64,000 nt of DNA from Actinopolymorpha alba DSM 45243 (GCF_000373925.1 NZ_KB892745.1:1-64000), one strand, 5' to 3'. Positions 1-8,824 are shown, numbered from the stretch's first letter. Numbers and translations are program-made. Notes: generated by a model not told the origin, from the sequence alone.

Positions 1-190
1 TCAACAACATGTCCGGGTCAAAACCACGACGCCCGACCCCACCCAGCCTCGCCAACGCATGAAACGCCGCAGTGTCCAACCGATCCACCGCCGCGATCAC
101 AAACCAGACCAGATGATCCTCCGGCAGCCAATCCACCATCGACGGCGGCAACAAAAACTCCTGAGCCCGATCCACAGGCCGATACCCCAT
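1..190 (-). pseudogene. IS1182-type transposase, N-terminal part, runs off window
   Basis: Reading leftwards from an ATG at 188-190, the frame gives 63 residues starting MGYRPVDRAQEFLLPPSM and continuing with VDWLPEDHLVWFV. This is the typical N-terminus (DUF772 region) of IS1182-family transposases, which cut and join insertion-sequence ends. The frame is open to the window edge, so whether the rest is intact cannot be seen. No convincing terminal inverted repeat was recognised to its right. It lies beside a truncated DUF222 gene and an integrase remnant, which fits a mobile-element graveyard. Confidence 0.75.
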
Positions 191-437
191 AGCCACCCAC
201 CGACCCTGTCAAAGACCCACCCACCCCGCCAGCCGACACGCCCCCAACCGCCACCACCACAAAAAGCAACAGGCTCCCTGACCCGGAAAAGTCTCCACTG
301 CCTACCCCGGCTGTCGATTTGGGTATCAACCAACCTGAGCGTCGGTCTATTCAATGGGGCCGCGGATCGCTTAGTGAACCTTCGCGGGGGTTACGGAAAG
401 CAATTCATAGCTACCCAAAATTACATTCCGGGAAGCT
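191..437. other. no gene recognised
   Basis: About 250 bases between the transposase start and the DUF222 remnant. Short frames exist on both strands but none resembles a protein family. The stretch may include the outer end of the insertion sequence, which I could not delimit. Confidence 0.4.
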
Positions 438-930
438 TTGGAATGGGCTCCTTGGGCCCGGTTCTTGTCGGTGGTCGCCGATAATGTTCCGGTCAGGGAT
501 GTCACGACTGGTTCCCCGCCCACGCACCCAGTGCTGGGCTTGATGGGCGCGGTCGATTCCATGCTCGCTGACATTCTGGAATCCCCCATCTGGTCGGATA
601 CTGAGCGGGCCGAGGTTGTGGAGTTGGCGCATAAGCTTGCTGGGAAGTTTGAAGCGGTTCGGCTCCGGACCATCCACGACGTTGACACCCACGAGCTTGC
701 CTCTCAAGCGGGAGCGACCTCCACCGCTGCATGGCTGCGGCACAAGCTGCACCTCCACCCCGGTGCGATCGGCGCGGACGTGAAACTCGCCAAAGCATTA
801 GAAACCAACCTTCAAGCCACCGGCCAAGCACTCGCCGCGGGCAGGATCTCGGCGCTGCATGTGAAGATCATCCGTGAGTCGATCGACCTGCTGCCCAAGG
901 ACGTGCTCGGCATCCGATTGGCACTGCGAG
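438..930 (+). pseudogene. DUF222 (13E12 family) HNH-endonuclease gene, 5' remnant
   Basis: The frame from 438 (a more likely start is the ATG at 543) encodes a DUF222-like helical region with the hallmark STAAWLRHKLHLHPG followed by LAAGRISALHVKIIRESI. DUF222 proteins normally continue through several hundred residues into a C-terminal HNH nuclease motif. Here the resemblance stops near 930. The frame stays open to 1601 only because it reads antisense through the next gene. No HNH motif follows, so this is a 3'-truncated copy. The family is abundant and often repeated in actinobacterial genomes; its function is poorly known. Confidence 0.7.
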
Positions 931-1043
931 CGCAACGGGAACGCCGTGCGCGCCGCGAGATCGGATCTATCGAGAGCGCCACACGACCAGGATCTTCGTG
1001 GCCTAGGCATCGCTGCGTAGACCTTGTTCATCAGGAGGGGTTG

Positions 1044-1559
1044 TCAGAAGGAGACGGCAACCAAGGCGATGGCGGAGCCGGCGAAGACCACCGTGTTGCG
1101 GATGTAGGTCTGGGCTCGCACCCAGTGGGGGAAGGCGTTCTCGGCGGCTGTGAGGAACGGCGTGACCTCGACGCGGGCCAGCTCAGGGTCGCCCTTGCGG
1201 CGGAAGGCGGCCTGCACCGACTTCGCCGCGGTGAGGTTGCTGTAGACGATCCCGGCGTTCATCAGCAGGACAAGCGAGGAGAAGATCCAGGTCATCAGCG
1301 GGGCCAGGCCGGTGTCGGCGAAGTTCAGGACGGCGGTCGCGATCATGACTGCGGCGACGGTGACCGGCGCGGCGGTCTCGTGCCCTCCGGCGTCGAAGCG
1401 AATCTTGTTCTCCTCCAGCACCTCCGGGCGGACATTCTGGCGGCGCAGCTCCGCGACCGCGGCGGCCTCGGCCGCGGGGCCGTAGCGGTGGCGGACGACC
1501 GGGATGCTGACGAAGGCGACGGCGACGAGCAGCTGCATGACGGCGGCGAGAGTATTCAT
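1044..1559 (-). CDS. small integral membrane protein of unknown function
   Basis: 171 residues. Hydrophobic segments appear near residues 1-20, 65-85, 88-108 and 150-170, so about four membrane spans with charged loops between (for example RHRYGPAAEA and FRRKGDPELARVE). I do not recognise the family. The ATG at 1557-1559 is preceded on the minus strand by GGAG. It is transcribed divergently from a TetR regulator at 1686, and three copies of an operator-like palindrome lie in the 126-bp gap. The likely picture is a membrane protein repressed by the neighbouring TetR protein, perhaps linked to export of or response to a small molecule. That role is inference from context only. Confidence 0.7.
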   Translation of the reverse strand: MNTLAAVMQLLVAVAFVSIPVVRHRYGPAAEAAAVAELRRQNVRPEVLEENKIRFDAGGHETAAPVTVAAVMIATAVLNFADTGLAPLMTWIFSSLVLLMNAGIVYSNLTAAKSVQAAFRRKGDPELARVEVTPFLTAAENAFPHWVRAQTYIRNTVVFAGSAIALVAVSF

Positions 1560-1577
1560 TCGAAGGCTCCACTTCGA

Positions 1578-1664
1578 CTTGCACTTAGTTCAACTGGCTG
1601 ACGGGAAGGAACCGTAGCCAGTTACTTGAACTATGTGCAAGCCCTTTCTTGAACTTTGTGCAAG
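1578..1664. promoter_or_regulatory. three copies of a TetR-type operator
   Basis: Copies are CTTGCACTTAGTTCAA at 1578-1593 (inverted), TTGAACTATGTGCAAG at 1626-1641 and TTGAACTTTGTGCAAG at 1649-1664. Each is an imperfect palindrome of the form TTG(A/C)AC-N3-GT(G/T)CAA. They fill the gap between the divergent membrane protein and tetR genes, so binding by the TetR protein could control both promoters. Confidence 0.75.
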
Positions 1665-1685
1665 CCGCTGCGTACGGTAGGGGAC

Positions 1686-2369
1686 ATGCCACGCGACACC
1701 CTCAGCCGGGACCAGATCGTCCGCGCCGCCGTCGAACTCCTGGACGCCGAGGGCCTCGAAGGTCTGAATATGCGTGCCCTGGGCAAACGACTCGACTCGG
1801 CCGCGACCGCCGTCTACTGGCACGTCAAGAACAAGGACAACCTCGTCCTGCTCGCCGCCGACCACGTGTGGGGCGAACTCACGCTGCCCGAGCTGAACCC
1901 CGCCGACTGGCGAGCCGCCGCCGCCACGATGGCCACCGACCTGTACCAGATGTTCACCCGGCACCCCTGGCTGGTGCAGGCGTTCGCCGCGCACGTCCTC
2001 TACGGCGAAGGCAAGTCCCGCCACGACGACCACAGCCTCGCCGTCTACGAGGCCGCCGGCTTCACCGCGGACCAGGCCGACCAAGCCGCCGCCGCCGTCT
2101 TCACCTACGCCCTCGGCAACGCGGCTGGTGCCGCCGCAACCGCCTCACTCAACCGCAAACTCAACCGGTACGGCGCCGCCGCCGAACAGCAACTCCAGGA
2201 CGCGATGGCCGAGGCCAAGGCGATCGCCGTGCACTACCCACGCCTACGCGCCCGGCTCGAAACCCCAGCGGCGATTGAGTACGCCGCATCCCCCGACGAC
2301 ACCTTCGAGTTCGGCCTCGAAGCCCTCCTCGACGGCCTGGAACGGCAACTCGCCCCACAACCGCTGTAA
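1686..2369 (+). CDS. TetR family transcriptional regulator
   Basis: 227 residues from the ATG at 1686, chosen because GGTAGGGG lies just upstream; the frame also extends to 1656. Residues 1-55 form a TetR helix-turn-helix: LSRDQIVRAAVELLDAEGL, then MRALGKRLDSAATAVYWHVKNKDNL with the usual Y/W-H-K-K/D recognition helix. The rest is a TetR C-terminal ligand domain of the tetracycline-repressor-like type, with DLYQMFTRHPWLVQAF and a closing FEFGLEALLDGLERQL. It is divergent from a four-span membrane protein across three operator copies, the classic arrangement of a ligand-released repressor and its target. The ligand is unknown. Confidence 0.88.
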   Translation: MPRDTLSRDQIVRAAVELLDAEGLEGLNMRALGKRLDSAATAVYWHVKNKDNLVLLAADHVWGELTLPELNPADWRAAAATMATDLYQMFTRHPWLVQAFAAHVLYGEGKSRHDDHSLAVYEAAGFTADQADQAAAAVFTYALGNAAGAAATASLNRKLNRYGAAAEQQLQDAMAEAKAIAVHYPRLRARLETPAAIEYAASPDDTFEFGLEALLDGLERQLAPQPL

Positions 2370-2371
2370 AG

Positions 2372-3231
2372 AGAACCACGGACATTCGTGCGAACGGAAT
2401 CCCGGTCGCCTCCGAGAGCATTGTCCGACTGCATCTCGTCCCCGGCCTGAGGAAGAAGCGGCTCGGCAAGCTCTCGGCCCGGGAGGTACGGACCTTCATC
2501 GCCGGCGTCCGGGAAGCATGCCAGCGTTGCCGACATGGCTGGGATGCCGTTCGTGCGAAAGCCCGGTGGGAACGAGCCTAAGATTAGTGAAAGTGAAGTG
2601 AACCGGCAAAGCTGGTTTGACTTCGCCCGGCAATATGTAGCGGAGCGATGGCGGGATTCGACGCCCAAATCGCGTGACAGCATGGTGGACGGGCTCGCGA
2701 CTGCCACCCGAGCCGTGGAGATCGGCCGCCTCGCCACGAATCCACTTAAGGGGATTAAACGAAAGAGGCTTGCACACTTGAGCTCGGTGGACCGCCGAGT
2801 CGTTGTCAACCTGCGCCAAGCCGGAGAACTTCTCGTCGCGCTTTTGTATGCCGGAAGCTGGAAACGTGCTCGTGGCGGCGGTTGGTGGCTTTCTTCGCGA
2901 CTCTCTACTTCGCCGGGCTACGACCGGCAGAATGCGTAGGCCTCCGAAAGTCTGACTGTTACCTCCCGCGAGATGGCTGGGGTCGCTAACGGTCGCAGAG
3001 ACCTGACCGAGTAGCGGAAAGCAGTGGACTGATACGCAGGAGGTTCACGACCGCGGGCGTACCTGGCTCAATGCGGGAGTAGACCCGACCGACGTGGCCG
3101 AACGTGCTGGCAACAGCGTGGAGGTCCTCCTGAAGAGATATGCCAAGTGCCTCGATGGCCGGCACGACCGGAACAACAGGCTTGTCGAGCGGGCGCTAGA
3201 CCCTGCGGGGGAGCAGTCGAGCGCCCCGTGA
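2372..3231 (+). pseudogene. tyrosine recombinase (phage/ICE-type integrase), frameshifted and deleted
   Basis: Pieces of one integrase lie in order but in different frames. Frame from 2372 to a stop at 2579: PGLRKKRLGKLSAREVRTF and ACQRCRHGWDAVRAKARW (N-terminal SAM-like region). Frame 2535-2880: SWFDFARQYVAERWRDSTPK (core-binding). From about 2883 another frame gives VAFFATLYFAGLRPAECVGL and KSDCYLPRDGWGR, then a stop. From about 3025, TWLNAGVDPTDVAERAGNSV and LLKRYAKCLDG match the C-terminal end with the nucleophile Tyr. The block between, which should carry the catalytic Arg-His-x-x-Arg, is largely deleted. It ends 130 bp from the 3' end of tRNA-Arg, the usual attachment site of such elements. 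Base composition is less GC-rich than the neighbours. Confidence 0.85.
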
Positions 3232-3360
3232 GCGCCCCGCAATGGCCCCACAGATGGCGAGAGCCATTGAGCGTCGGTGAGATCTGGTGAGACAGCTACC
3301 AGGGGGCCGAGCGGGACATTTCCGCAGGTCAGACGCCTATCTGCGCTGATCAGAGAGGTG

Positions 3361-3432
3361 CGCCCCCGGTAGGATTCGAACCTACGCACACGGCTCCGGA
3401 GGCCGTTGCTCTATCCCCTGAGCTACGGGGGC
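3361..3432 (-). tRNA. tRNA-Arg (anticodon CCG)
   Basis: The reverse complement folds as a cloverleaf: acceptor GCCCCCG/CGGGGGC with discriminator G, D arm GCTC...GAGC, anticodon stem ACGGC/GCCGT with loop CTCCGGA (anticodon CCG, reading CGG), and T arm GTAGG-TTCGAAT-CCTAC. It is 72 bases, with no encoded CCA. The 3' end faces the integrase remnant. The 5' end is 49 bp from the divergent start of an ArgS-derived gene. Confidence 0.96.
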
Positions 3433-3469
3433 TCGGGGCGGAGACAGATTACCAGTACGCCCCGGCGGC

Positions 3470-3475
3470 TACGCT
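3470..3475 (+). promoter_or_regulatory. -10 box of a leaderless nrtL transcript
   Basis: TACGCT followed by six bases and then GTG at 3482, with no ribosome binding site. This spacing is the actinobacterial pattern for a leaderless mRNA whose first base is the start codon. Confidence 0.55.
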
Positions 3476-3481
3476 GGCGCG

Positions 3482-4261
3482 GTGTTCCCCGCGCGCCTGG
3501 CCGACGAGATCAGCGCCGCGTTCGCCGATCTGGTGGCCGCCGGCGCGGTGACCCCGTCCACCGTCGTACTCCCATCTGTGCGGGTCGAACGTCCGGTACG
3601 CCCCACTCGTGGTGACTTCGCCAGCCCGGTGGCCCTGCGCCTGGCCGGCTCGGTCGATCAGCCGGCGTGGCGGCTGGCCGAGTTGCTCGCCACCAGGTTG
3701 GGCACGGCGGACGGGATCGCCGCGTCGCACGTCGCCGGGCCGGGATTCGTCAACATCGAACTCGCGCCTCGCGGCCTGGCCGAGATCGTCCGCGGGATCG
3801 TGTCCGCGGGCGCGACGTACGGTGTTCCGGGCGACATCGCCGGCGGCCCTGTCGTACCCCAGCTTCCACCCACTCTGGCGTCCGACCTGCGGTACGCGCA
3901 CGCCCGGCTGGCCGGCTACCTCAGAGCGGGTACGGCGCTCGGTGTCCGACCCGACCCGGACCGGCTCGACCTCGAACTCCTGGGTACGCCGCCCCAACGC
4001 CCGTTGGTATGCGCGCTGGCCGAGTTTCCCGGAGTGGTCGAACGCACGACCAAGGGCGGAAGCGTTCGATGGCGTGACCGCTATCTCGTGGAGGTTCTCG
4101 CCGACATAGAAGGGCTCGAAGCCGCAGGTGGAATTCTCCCGCGCGGAGACGAGGAACCTTCCCCCTCCCACGCGACCCAACTCGGGCTCGTCAACGCCAG
4201 CCGGATCGTTCTGGCGAACGCAATATCCCTGTGTGGCTTGGTAGCACCCGATCGGATGTAG
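3482..4261 (+). CDS. nrtL: ArgS-related anticodon-binding protein (NrtL-like)
   Basis: 259 residues from a leaderless GTG. The N-terminal half (residues 40-110) resembles the additional N-terminal domain of arginyl-tRNA synthetase: FASPVALRLAG, RLAELLATRLG, VAGPGFVNIEL. The C-terminal half (about 130-259) is a DALR anticodon-binding domain: DLRYAHARLAGYLRAG, LLGTPPQRPLVCALAEFP and a closing ASRIVLANAISLCGLVAPDRM. ArgS is about 550-590 residues; the whole catalytic Rossmann domain with HIGH and KMSKS is absent, so it cannot charge tRNA. Such proteins sit next to lysA in actinobacteria and are annotated NrtL. Here it is head-to-head with a tRNA-Arg gene, 49 bp away. Its role is unknown; tRNA-Arg binding is a reasonable inference. 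Confidence 0.8.
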   Translation: MFPARLADEISAAFADLVAAGAVTPSTVVLPSVRVERPVRPTRGDFASPVALRLAGSVDQPAWRLAELLATRLGTADGIAASHVAGPGFVNIELAPRGLAEIVRGIVSAGATYGVPGDIAGGPVVPQLPPTLASDLRYAHARLAGYLRAGTALGVRPDPDRLDLELLGTPPQRPLVCALAEFPGVVERTTKGGSVRWRDRYLVEVLADIEGLEAAGGILPRGDEEPSPSHATQLGLVNASRIVLANAISLCGLVAPDRM

Positions 4262-4372
4262 ACGGCGACATCATGGCGATGTCCCGGTAAGGACACGGTC
4301 GTCGCGAGCGATACCCCTGGTGGAGAAGCGCTGGCTATCCTGCAGAGGCGTCGTTCCACGCGGGGGTAGTCC

Positions 4373-6547
4373 ATGACCGAGGTGCTGCTCATCACCGGCC
4401 ATCCGGCGAGTTGGTCGCACGTCGCCGAGTATGCCGAGCGGCTCGCCACCTCAGGATTCGTCGTCCGAATCGCGTCCGCCTACGACCCCCGCCCACCCGC
4501 CACACCACGGGCTGCCGTGAGCCGTCGGCTGCGGATGAGTCTGACCGGAAGGCGTAACGGCGTTGCCCCGCCGAGGTTTTCGCCGCGCTGGAGCAAGGTG
4601 GTCGTACGCAACCTTGTCGTCCGCGGCTGCGTCCGTGTCGGGTCGCCGGCCCAGCGGACCTGGCTGCTCGCGAGGTACGACCCATGGTTTCGTAGCACCG
4701 CACGGAACGCCGACATCGTCCTCGTGGCCGACGACGAGGCGGCACCTGCCGCCCGGCATGCCGCCGTGCTCGGCCAGGACCCACCGATCCTCTCCATCGA
4801 CGACCCCGCTCTGGAAGCCGTTCTCATCCGGGCCCGCGCGGCGATGCCGCTCCAGCGGGTCCTGCGTACCGGCCGGCCGGCAAACGGACCCGGCGACCTG
4901 CTCGAGGCGTGGAAGACGGTGGAGTCCCATCCGGGCGACCCGTACCTTCGTGGGTTTGTGGTGAACGCCGTCCGGCTGGTCCAGGCGCTCCGGCGTACGA
5001 ACGTCTTCGAAGCGGCCGAGGCGCTCGCCCGGTCGGCGATCAACCTGTCCACGCCGCGCCCGGTCCAGGACCTGCTCCGCCTGGAACTCCTCACGAGCCA
5101 GATCGCCCAGGGGGAGTATCCCGCCGGCGAGCTTGCCACCGTGATCCGGGATGTGCTGAGCCGCGCGGACGACGCGCTTCGGGACGGCAGGACCGACGAG
5201 GTCGCCCAGACGGTGCTCCAGGTCGTGGAGGTGGTGTTCCATCGAGAGTTGCACGCGGACGTCCTCAGCAGCCCGCTGGTCTCCAATCCGGTGGATTACG
5301 TGGCACCGCTCTATGACTCTCTGACCTTCCGGACGTTGGGTGCGCGGGCGGGTTCGATGGAAGGGGTGTTGTCGGCGGCGGCGAGAAACAGACGGAACGC
5401 CGGGTGGCCGGAGCCTCCGGCGAAGGCCGATGCGCCGGCGGTGGCAGAGGCACCGCCACGCGTCCGCGGCCGAAGCGCCCGGCTCCTCGTCGTAACCGGG
5501 GACTATCCGCACTTCACCGAGGGGATCATCCGCACGCTGGAGGACGACGACGAGATCGACGTGCGCGTACTCCGGCCGCGCTCGCCAGCCTCGCCGCCCC
5601 GGCGTACCCACCGGCACCACCTGATCACCGACCGGCTCGACGACGCGCTCGGGCGGCCGGTGGATCCCGTCGGCGAGGAGGACGCAGAACTCCTCGGCTG
5701 GGCGGACACGATCTTCGTCGACTGGTGCGACAACGCCGCCCAGTGGGTTGCTCTGCACGCTCCAGCGCGGGCACGGCTGGTGGTCAGGTTCCACAGCCTG
5801 GAAGCGATCTCGCACCAGCCGCACATGATCGACTGGTCCCGGGTCTCCGACGTGATCTTCGTCGGGCATCATGTCCGCCAGGTCGTCGAGCGGGCCGTCC
5901 CCGGGCTGGTCCGGGTGGGGCGGATCCACGTCGTACCCAACGAGATGCGGCTGGAGCGCTTCGGCCTCCCCAAGCCCGTCGGCGCCGAGCGGACGATCGC
6001 CATGGTCGGCTGGGCCCAGCGGGTCAAGGATCCGTTGTGGGCGCTGGAGGTCCTCGCCAGGCTGCGCGGGACCGACCCTCTCTGGCGCCTCCTCCTCATC
6101 GGGCGAGACTTCTCGTCACGCCAGCACCTCGGCGCGTTGCGGTACCGCGACGAGTTCCGTGACCGGGCGCGCGCCGACGACGTACGCGACGGGTTGGAGT
6201 ACGTCGGCTACACCGCCGACCTGCCAGAGGTGCTCCGTGGCGCGGGGTTCATCCTCAGCGCGAGCCGGCGGGAAGGGTTCCCGGTCGGTACGACGGAGGG
6301 CGCCGCGTCAGGTGCCGTACCCGTGATCCGCGACTGGCCGATGTATGCGGGGTACGACGGGGCACGAGGCATCTTTCCGGCCGAGTGGGTGGTGGACAGC
6401 CCTGACGAGGCCGCCGCGCGGATCCTTGCGTACGCCGACCTGGACAAGCGGGACGAGGCCGGCCGGGCGGCGCGGAAGTTCGTGGTCGAGCGCTTCGACT
6501 GGTCCGTCGTCCGGCCACGGTTTCGCGGCATCCTGCTCGGACGATGA
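4373..6547 (+). CDS. two-part glycosyltransferase, GT4-like C-terminal half
   Basis: 724 residues. The C-terminal half (about 355-720) is a GT-B glycosyltransferase: an N-lobe starting ARLLVVTGDYPHFTEGIIRT, then VGRIHVVPNEMRLERFGLP, the donor-lobe start TIAMVGWAQRVKDPLWALEV, and the sugar-nucleotide binding loop SRREGFPVGTTEGAASGAVP. The first 350 residues begin with another Rossmann-like strand (EVLLITGHPASWSHVAEYAERL) and then become helical; I do not recognise them. No signal peptide or membrane span is seen, so it is probably cytoplasmic and makes a cell-surface glycan. It converges with another large glycosyltransferase gene, with a near-palindrome between the 3' ends. This block separates nrtL from lysA, which are often adjacent elsewhere, suggesting insertion. 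Confidence 0.82.
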   Translation: MTEVLLITGHPASWSHVAEYAERLATSGFVVRIASAYDPRPPATPRAAVSRRLRMSLTGRRNGVAPPRFSPRWSKVVVRNLVVRGCVRVGSPAQRTWLLARYDPWFRSTARNADIVLVADDEAAPAARHAAVLGQDPPILSIDDPALEAVLIRARAAMPLQRVLRTGRPANGPGDLLEAWKTVESHPGDPYLRGFVVNAVRLVQALRRTNVFEAAEALARSAINLSTPRPVQDLLRLELLTSQIAQGEYPAGELATVIRDVLSRADDALRDGRTDEVAQTVLQVVEVVFHRELHADVLSSPLVSNPVDYVAPLYDSLTFRTLGARAGSMEGVLSAAARNRRNAGWPEPPAKADAPAVAEAPPRVRGRSARLLVVTGDYPHFTEGIIRTLEDDDEIDVRVLRPRSPASPPRRTHRHHLITDRLDDALGRPVDPVGEEDAELLGWADTIFVDWCDNAAQWVALHAPARARLVVRFHSLEAISHQPHMIDWSRVSDVIFVGHHVRQVVERAVPGLVRVGRIHVVPNEMRLERFGLPKPVGAERTIAMVGWAQRVKDPLWALEVLARLRGTDPLWRLLLIGRDFSSRQHLGALRYRDEFRDRARADDVRDGLEYVGYTADLPEVLRGAGFILSASRREGFPVGTTEGAASGAVPVIRDWPMYAGYDGARGIFPAEWVVDSPDEAAARILAYADLDKRDEAGRAARKFVVERFDWSVVRPRFRGILLGR

Positions 6548-6558
6548 CGCTTCGGCGG

Positions 6559-6590
6559 CCTGAATGACCACGTATACGTGATCATTCAGG
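6559..6590. terminator. palindrome copy 1, likely bidirectional terminator
   Basis: A 32-bp inverted repeat, CCTGAATGA...TCATTCAGG around the core CACGTATACGTG, with one mismatched pair (C6568/A6581). It lies between the 3' ends of two convergent glycosyltransferase genes. The same core recurs at 13012-13043 and 52001-52040. Confidence 0.7.
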
Positions 6591-6601
6591 GCGCAACCTT
6601 G

Positions 6602-8824
6602 CTAATTCCGGGGTTCGGCGGCGATCTTGCGCAGCACGTCCTGGGCCGCGGCGACGTCTCCGACTGGTGAGACGAACGCGAGCGGCCGCGTACTCATCGG
6701 GCTGCCCTCCTCGACCAGGCCCCACACCGGCCGGCCGCTCCCGTGGTAGTCGCTCCACTTCGACGGCAGGTACGGGTTGCGGGCATGGCTCTCGGCTGTC
6801 AAAGCGTCGTTGACAATCAGGCAGTCGAACTTCGTGGAGAGGTTCAGGAACGCCAGGAACCTCACGTACGCATTGATCCGGACGAGCTCCGAGACTCCCA
6901 GCCGGTCGACGTGCTCGCGAAGGTCGTCGGGCCGAGAGGTGAACACGTGGAGCCGGATGCGTTCCCGCGTCTCCTGGTCCAGCGCCGCCAGCGCCATGAG
7001 TACGTCGTCGAGCCCGCGCGTCGCGTAGAAGGTGCCGAAATACGCGAGGTTCGCGACGGTCGGATCGAGCGGATACGACTCCTCGACCATGGAATAGAAC
7101 GCCGGCGTGAGGGTGGGATGGGGCGAGATCAGGGCCTTGTCCCGGGCGAGTTCGGCGACCTCGGGGACGGGGCAGTAGCCGAGCATGTAGTCGAGCTGAT
7201 TCTGGTTGGTAAAAACCAGAACGTCCGCGAAGGCGTAGGCGAGGTACTCACACCAGACCAGGGAGTTCTCCGACTCAAGGACCGGCAGGCCGCGCCGCTG
7301 GAGTTCGACGCGTACGTCATCCAGGAAAGTGCTCGCGCCGATTGGTGCGCTGCGCTCGGCACCCGTGACGTCGCGCGCCGCGGGGTCGGAGAATTCCGCC
7401 GCCCAGATCACTGACGGATTGTGGAGTTTGTACGCGGCGGCCAGGAAATGCGAGGCCGGCCACATCGCCCGGCTGTACATCCGGGCGTACGGGCCTTTGG
7501 TGCGTTCGAGGTCGGTGATCTTCATCATGCCGGTGACGCGGAACGCCTCGATCGCCGCCCAGTTGGAGAAGTACGTCGGTGAGTCGATGGCGATCTCGTT
7601 CTCGACGTACGGCGCGCAGATCCGCCGCATGCTCGGATCCTTGTCGCGGTTCTTGTCCATCGCGTTGTAAACGACGTCCACGACGTCGTGGCGTTCGCGC
7701 ACGCGTTTGGCCATCACGACCGCGCTGGAGTCGTTGTAGGGCGCGAAGCAGTAGGCGATCGCCAGCGCCTTGGCCAGGCCGCGGTTGAGCCGGTGGTTCG
7801 GGAAATACCTCAGGTCGTAGGTGTCGATCACCTCGGCGACGCGTTCGTGCTGCTCGGGATTGTCACGCAGATAGGTGTTGATCGCGTCGGCCTGCACGTC
7901 GACGTGACCCCGGAGAAGGGGCAGTGTCGTGTCGTCGCTCTTCGCCGCGAGTGAGTCCAACTGCGCGACAATCTTCATCCGTGCGACGACACTCTCGTCG
8001 AAGGTGTGGTGCCGCACTTCGTGATCATCGACGTGGGATGCGGCGCGGTAACAAACCACTCCGCCTGCCTGGCGTACGACGCAATGATGGCGGACCAGCA
8101 ACGCGAGGAAGAAAACGAAAGTCGTGGGACTCTCCGGCGCGAAGTCGCGTTCGACCTGTTTGGCCAGCGCGGTTGGTACGAGCTTTCCGGAGGTGAACCT
8201 GAATTCGTGGTCGGTGGCCTCCTCGTCGATCCGCGGAATCTCGGTGTCATCCGCGGGCGGTGTGCCGTTACCACCGAAATTGATCATCCGCGCCACGGTG
8301 ATCGTGCCCTCGTCGGCCGCCTCGAGAAGGTTCTGGAGACAGACCGGTGCGACCCGATCATTCGCGTCAAGAAATGCGGTGTGTTCCCGCCTCGCCGCGT
8401 GGATGCCGAGCTCGCGGAAACGGAAGGCCGCGCTGTGCGGGACTTCGACGACCCTGAGTCGTAGGCCGGGTGCGCGCTGCTCGACCCGCGCCAGAAGGGG
8501 ATCGTGATCACCGGCATGACCATCGACGACAATGATCACCTCGAAGCAGTCGCGGGAGAGCGTCTGCTCGACAAGGGAGTCCAGGCAGGCCTCGAGATTG
8601 TCACCGGGGTGGTACGCCACAACCACGCTGATGCCGGCCGTGGTGGGGAATTCGGGTGCCTGGCGCCGGCTCGCGCGTGGCGTACGCCGTAACGTCTCAA
8701 GACTTCGCACCCACTCGTCCACCAGGGGCGAGCTGAGTGGAGAGGACGTGTCGACTTGCCATGGGCGCGGGTCGGCGCGGTCCGGCGGATCGAATTTACC
8801 TTCGGGGTGTTTTCCGTTCACCAC
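6602..8824 (-). CDS. bifunctional-looking glycosyltransferase (GT2 N-terminal domain)
   Basis: 740 residues. Residues 60-270 form a GT-A, family 2 domain: GISVVVAYHPGDNLEACLDS, LVEQTLSRDCFEVIIVVDGH, and the acidic metal/nucleotide site HTAFLDANDRVAP. The C-terminal part (about 470-740) looks like a GT-B glycosyltransferase lobe: a strand LPVLESENSLVWCEYLAYAF, VANLAYFGTFYATRGLDDVL, and CLIVNDALTAESHARNPYLP. Two transferase modules in one chain suggest it adds two sugars to one acceptor, as in teichoic-acid or capsule synthesis; this is inference. It is convergent with the GT4-like gene and divergent from the repeat protein gene at 9048, so the cluster probably has a promoter in 8825-9047. Confidence 0.8.
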   Translation of the reverse strand: MVNGKHPEGKFDPPDRADPRPWQVDTSSPLSSPLVDEWVRSLETLRRTPRASRRQAPEFPTTAGISVVVAYHPGDNLEACLDSLVEQTLSRDCFEVIIVVDGHAGDHDPLLARVEQRAPGLRLRVVEVPHSAAFRFRELGIHAARREHTAFLDANDRVAPVCLQNLLEAADEGTITVARMINFGGNGTPPADDTEIPRIDEEATDHEFRFTSGKLVPTALAKQVERDFAPESPTTFVFFLALLVRHHCVVRQAGGVVCYRAASHVDDHEVRHHTFDESVVARMKIVAQLDSLAAKSDDTTLPLLRGHVDVQADAINTYLRDNPEQHERVAEVIDTYDLRYFPNHRLNRGLAKALAIAYCFAPYNDSSAVVMAKRVRERHDVVDVVYNAMDKNRDKDPSMRRICAPYVENEIAIDSPTYFSNWAAIEAFRVTGMMKITDLERTKGPYARMYSRAMWPASHFLAAAYKLHNPSVIWAAEFSDPAARDVTGAERSAPIGASTFLDDVRVELQRRGLPVLESENSLVWCEYLAYAFADVLVFTNQNQLDYMLGYCPVPEVAELARDKALISPHPTLTPAFYSMVEESYPLDPTVANLAYFGTFYATRGLDDVLMALAALDQETRERIRLHVFTSRPDDLREHVDRLGVSELVRINAYVRFLAFLNLSTKFDCLIVNDALTAESHARNPYLPSKWSDYHGSGRPVWGLVEEGSPMSTRPLAFVSPVGDVAAAQDVLRKIAAEPRN

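Noticed and set aside
191-300. Terminal inverted repeat of the IS1182-like element
   Set aside because: No second end is in the window to compare with, so no repeat can be supported.
930-1601. Continuation of the DUF222 frame as a 387-residue protein
   Set aside because: After about residue 165 it reads antisense through the membrane protein gene and loses all DUF222 character.
1-3360. Intact prophage or conjugative element
   Set aside because: Only fragments of transposase and integrase are visible; no structural, replication or transfer genes.
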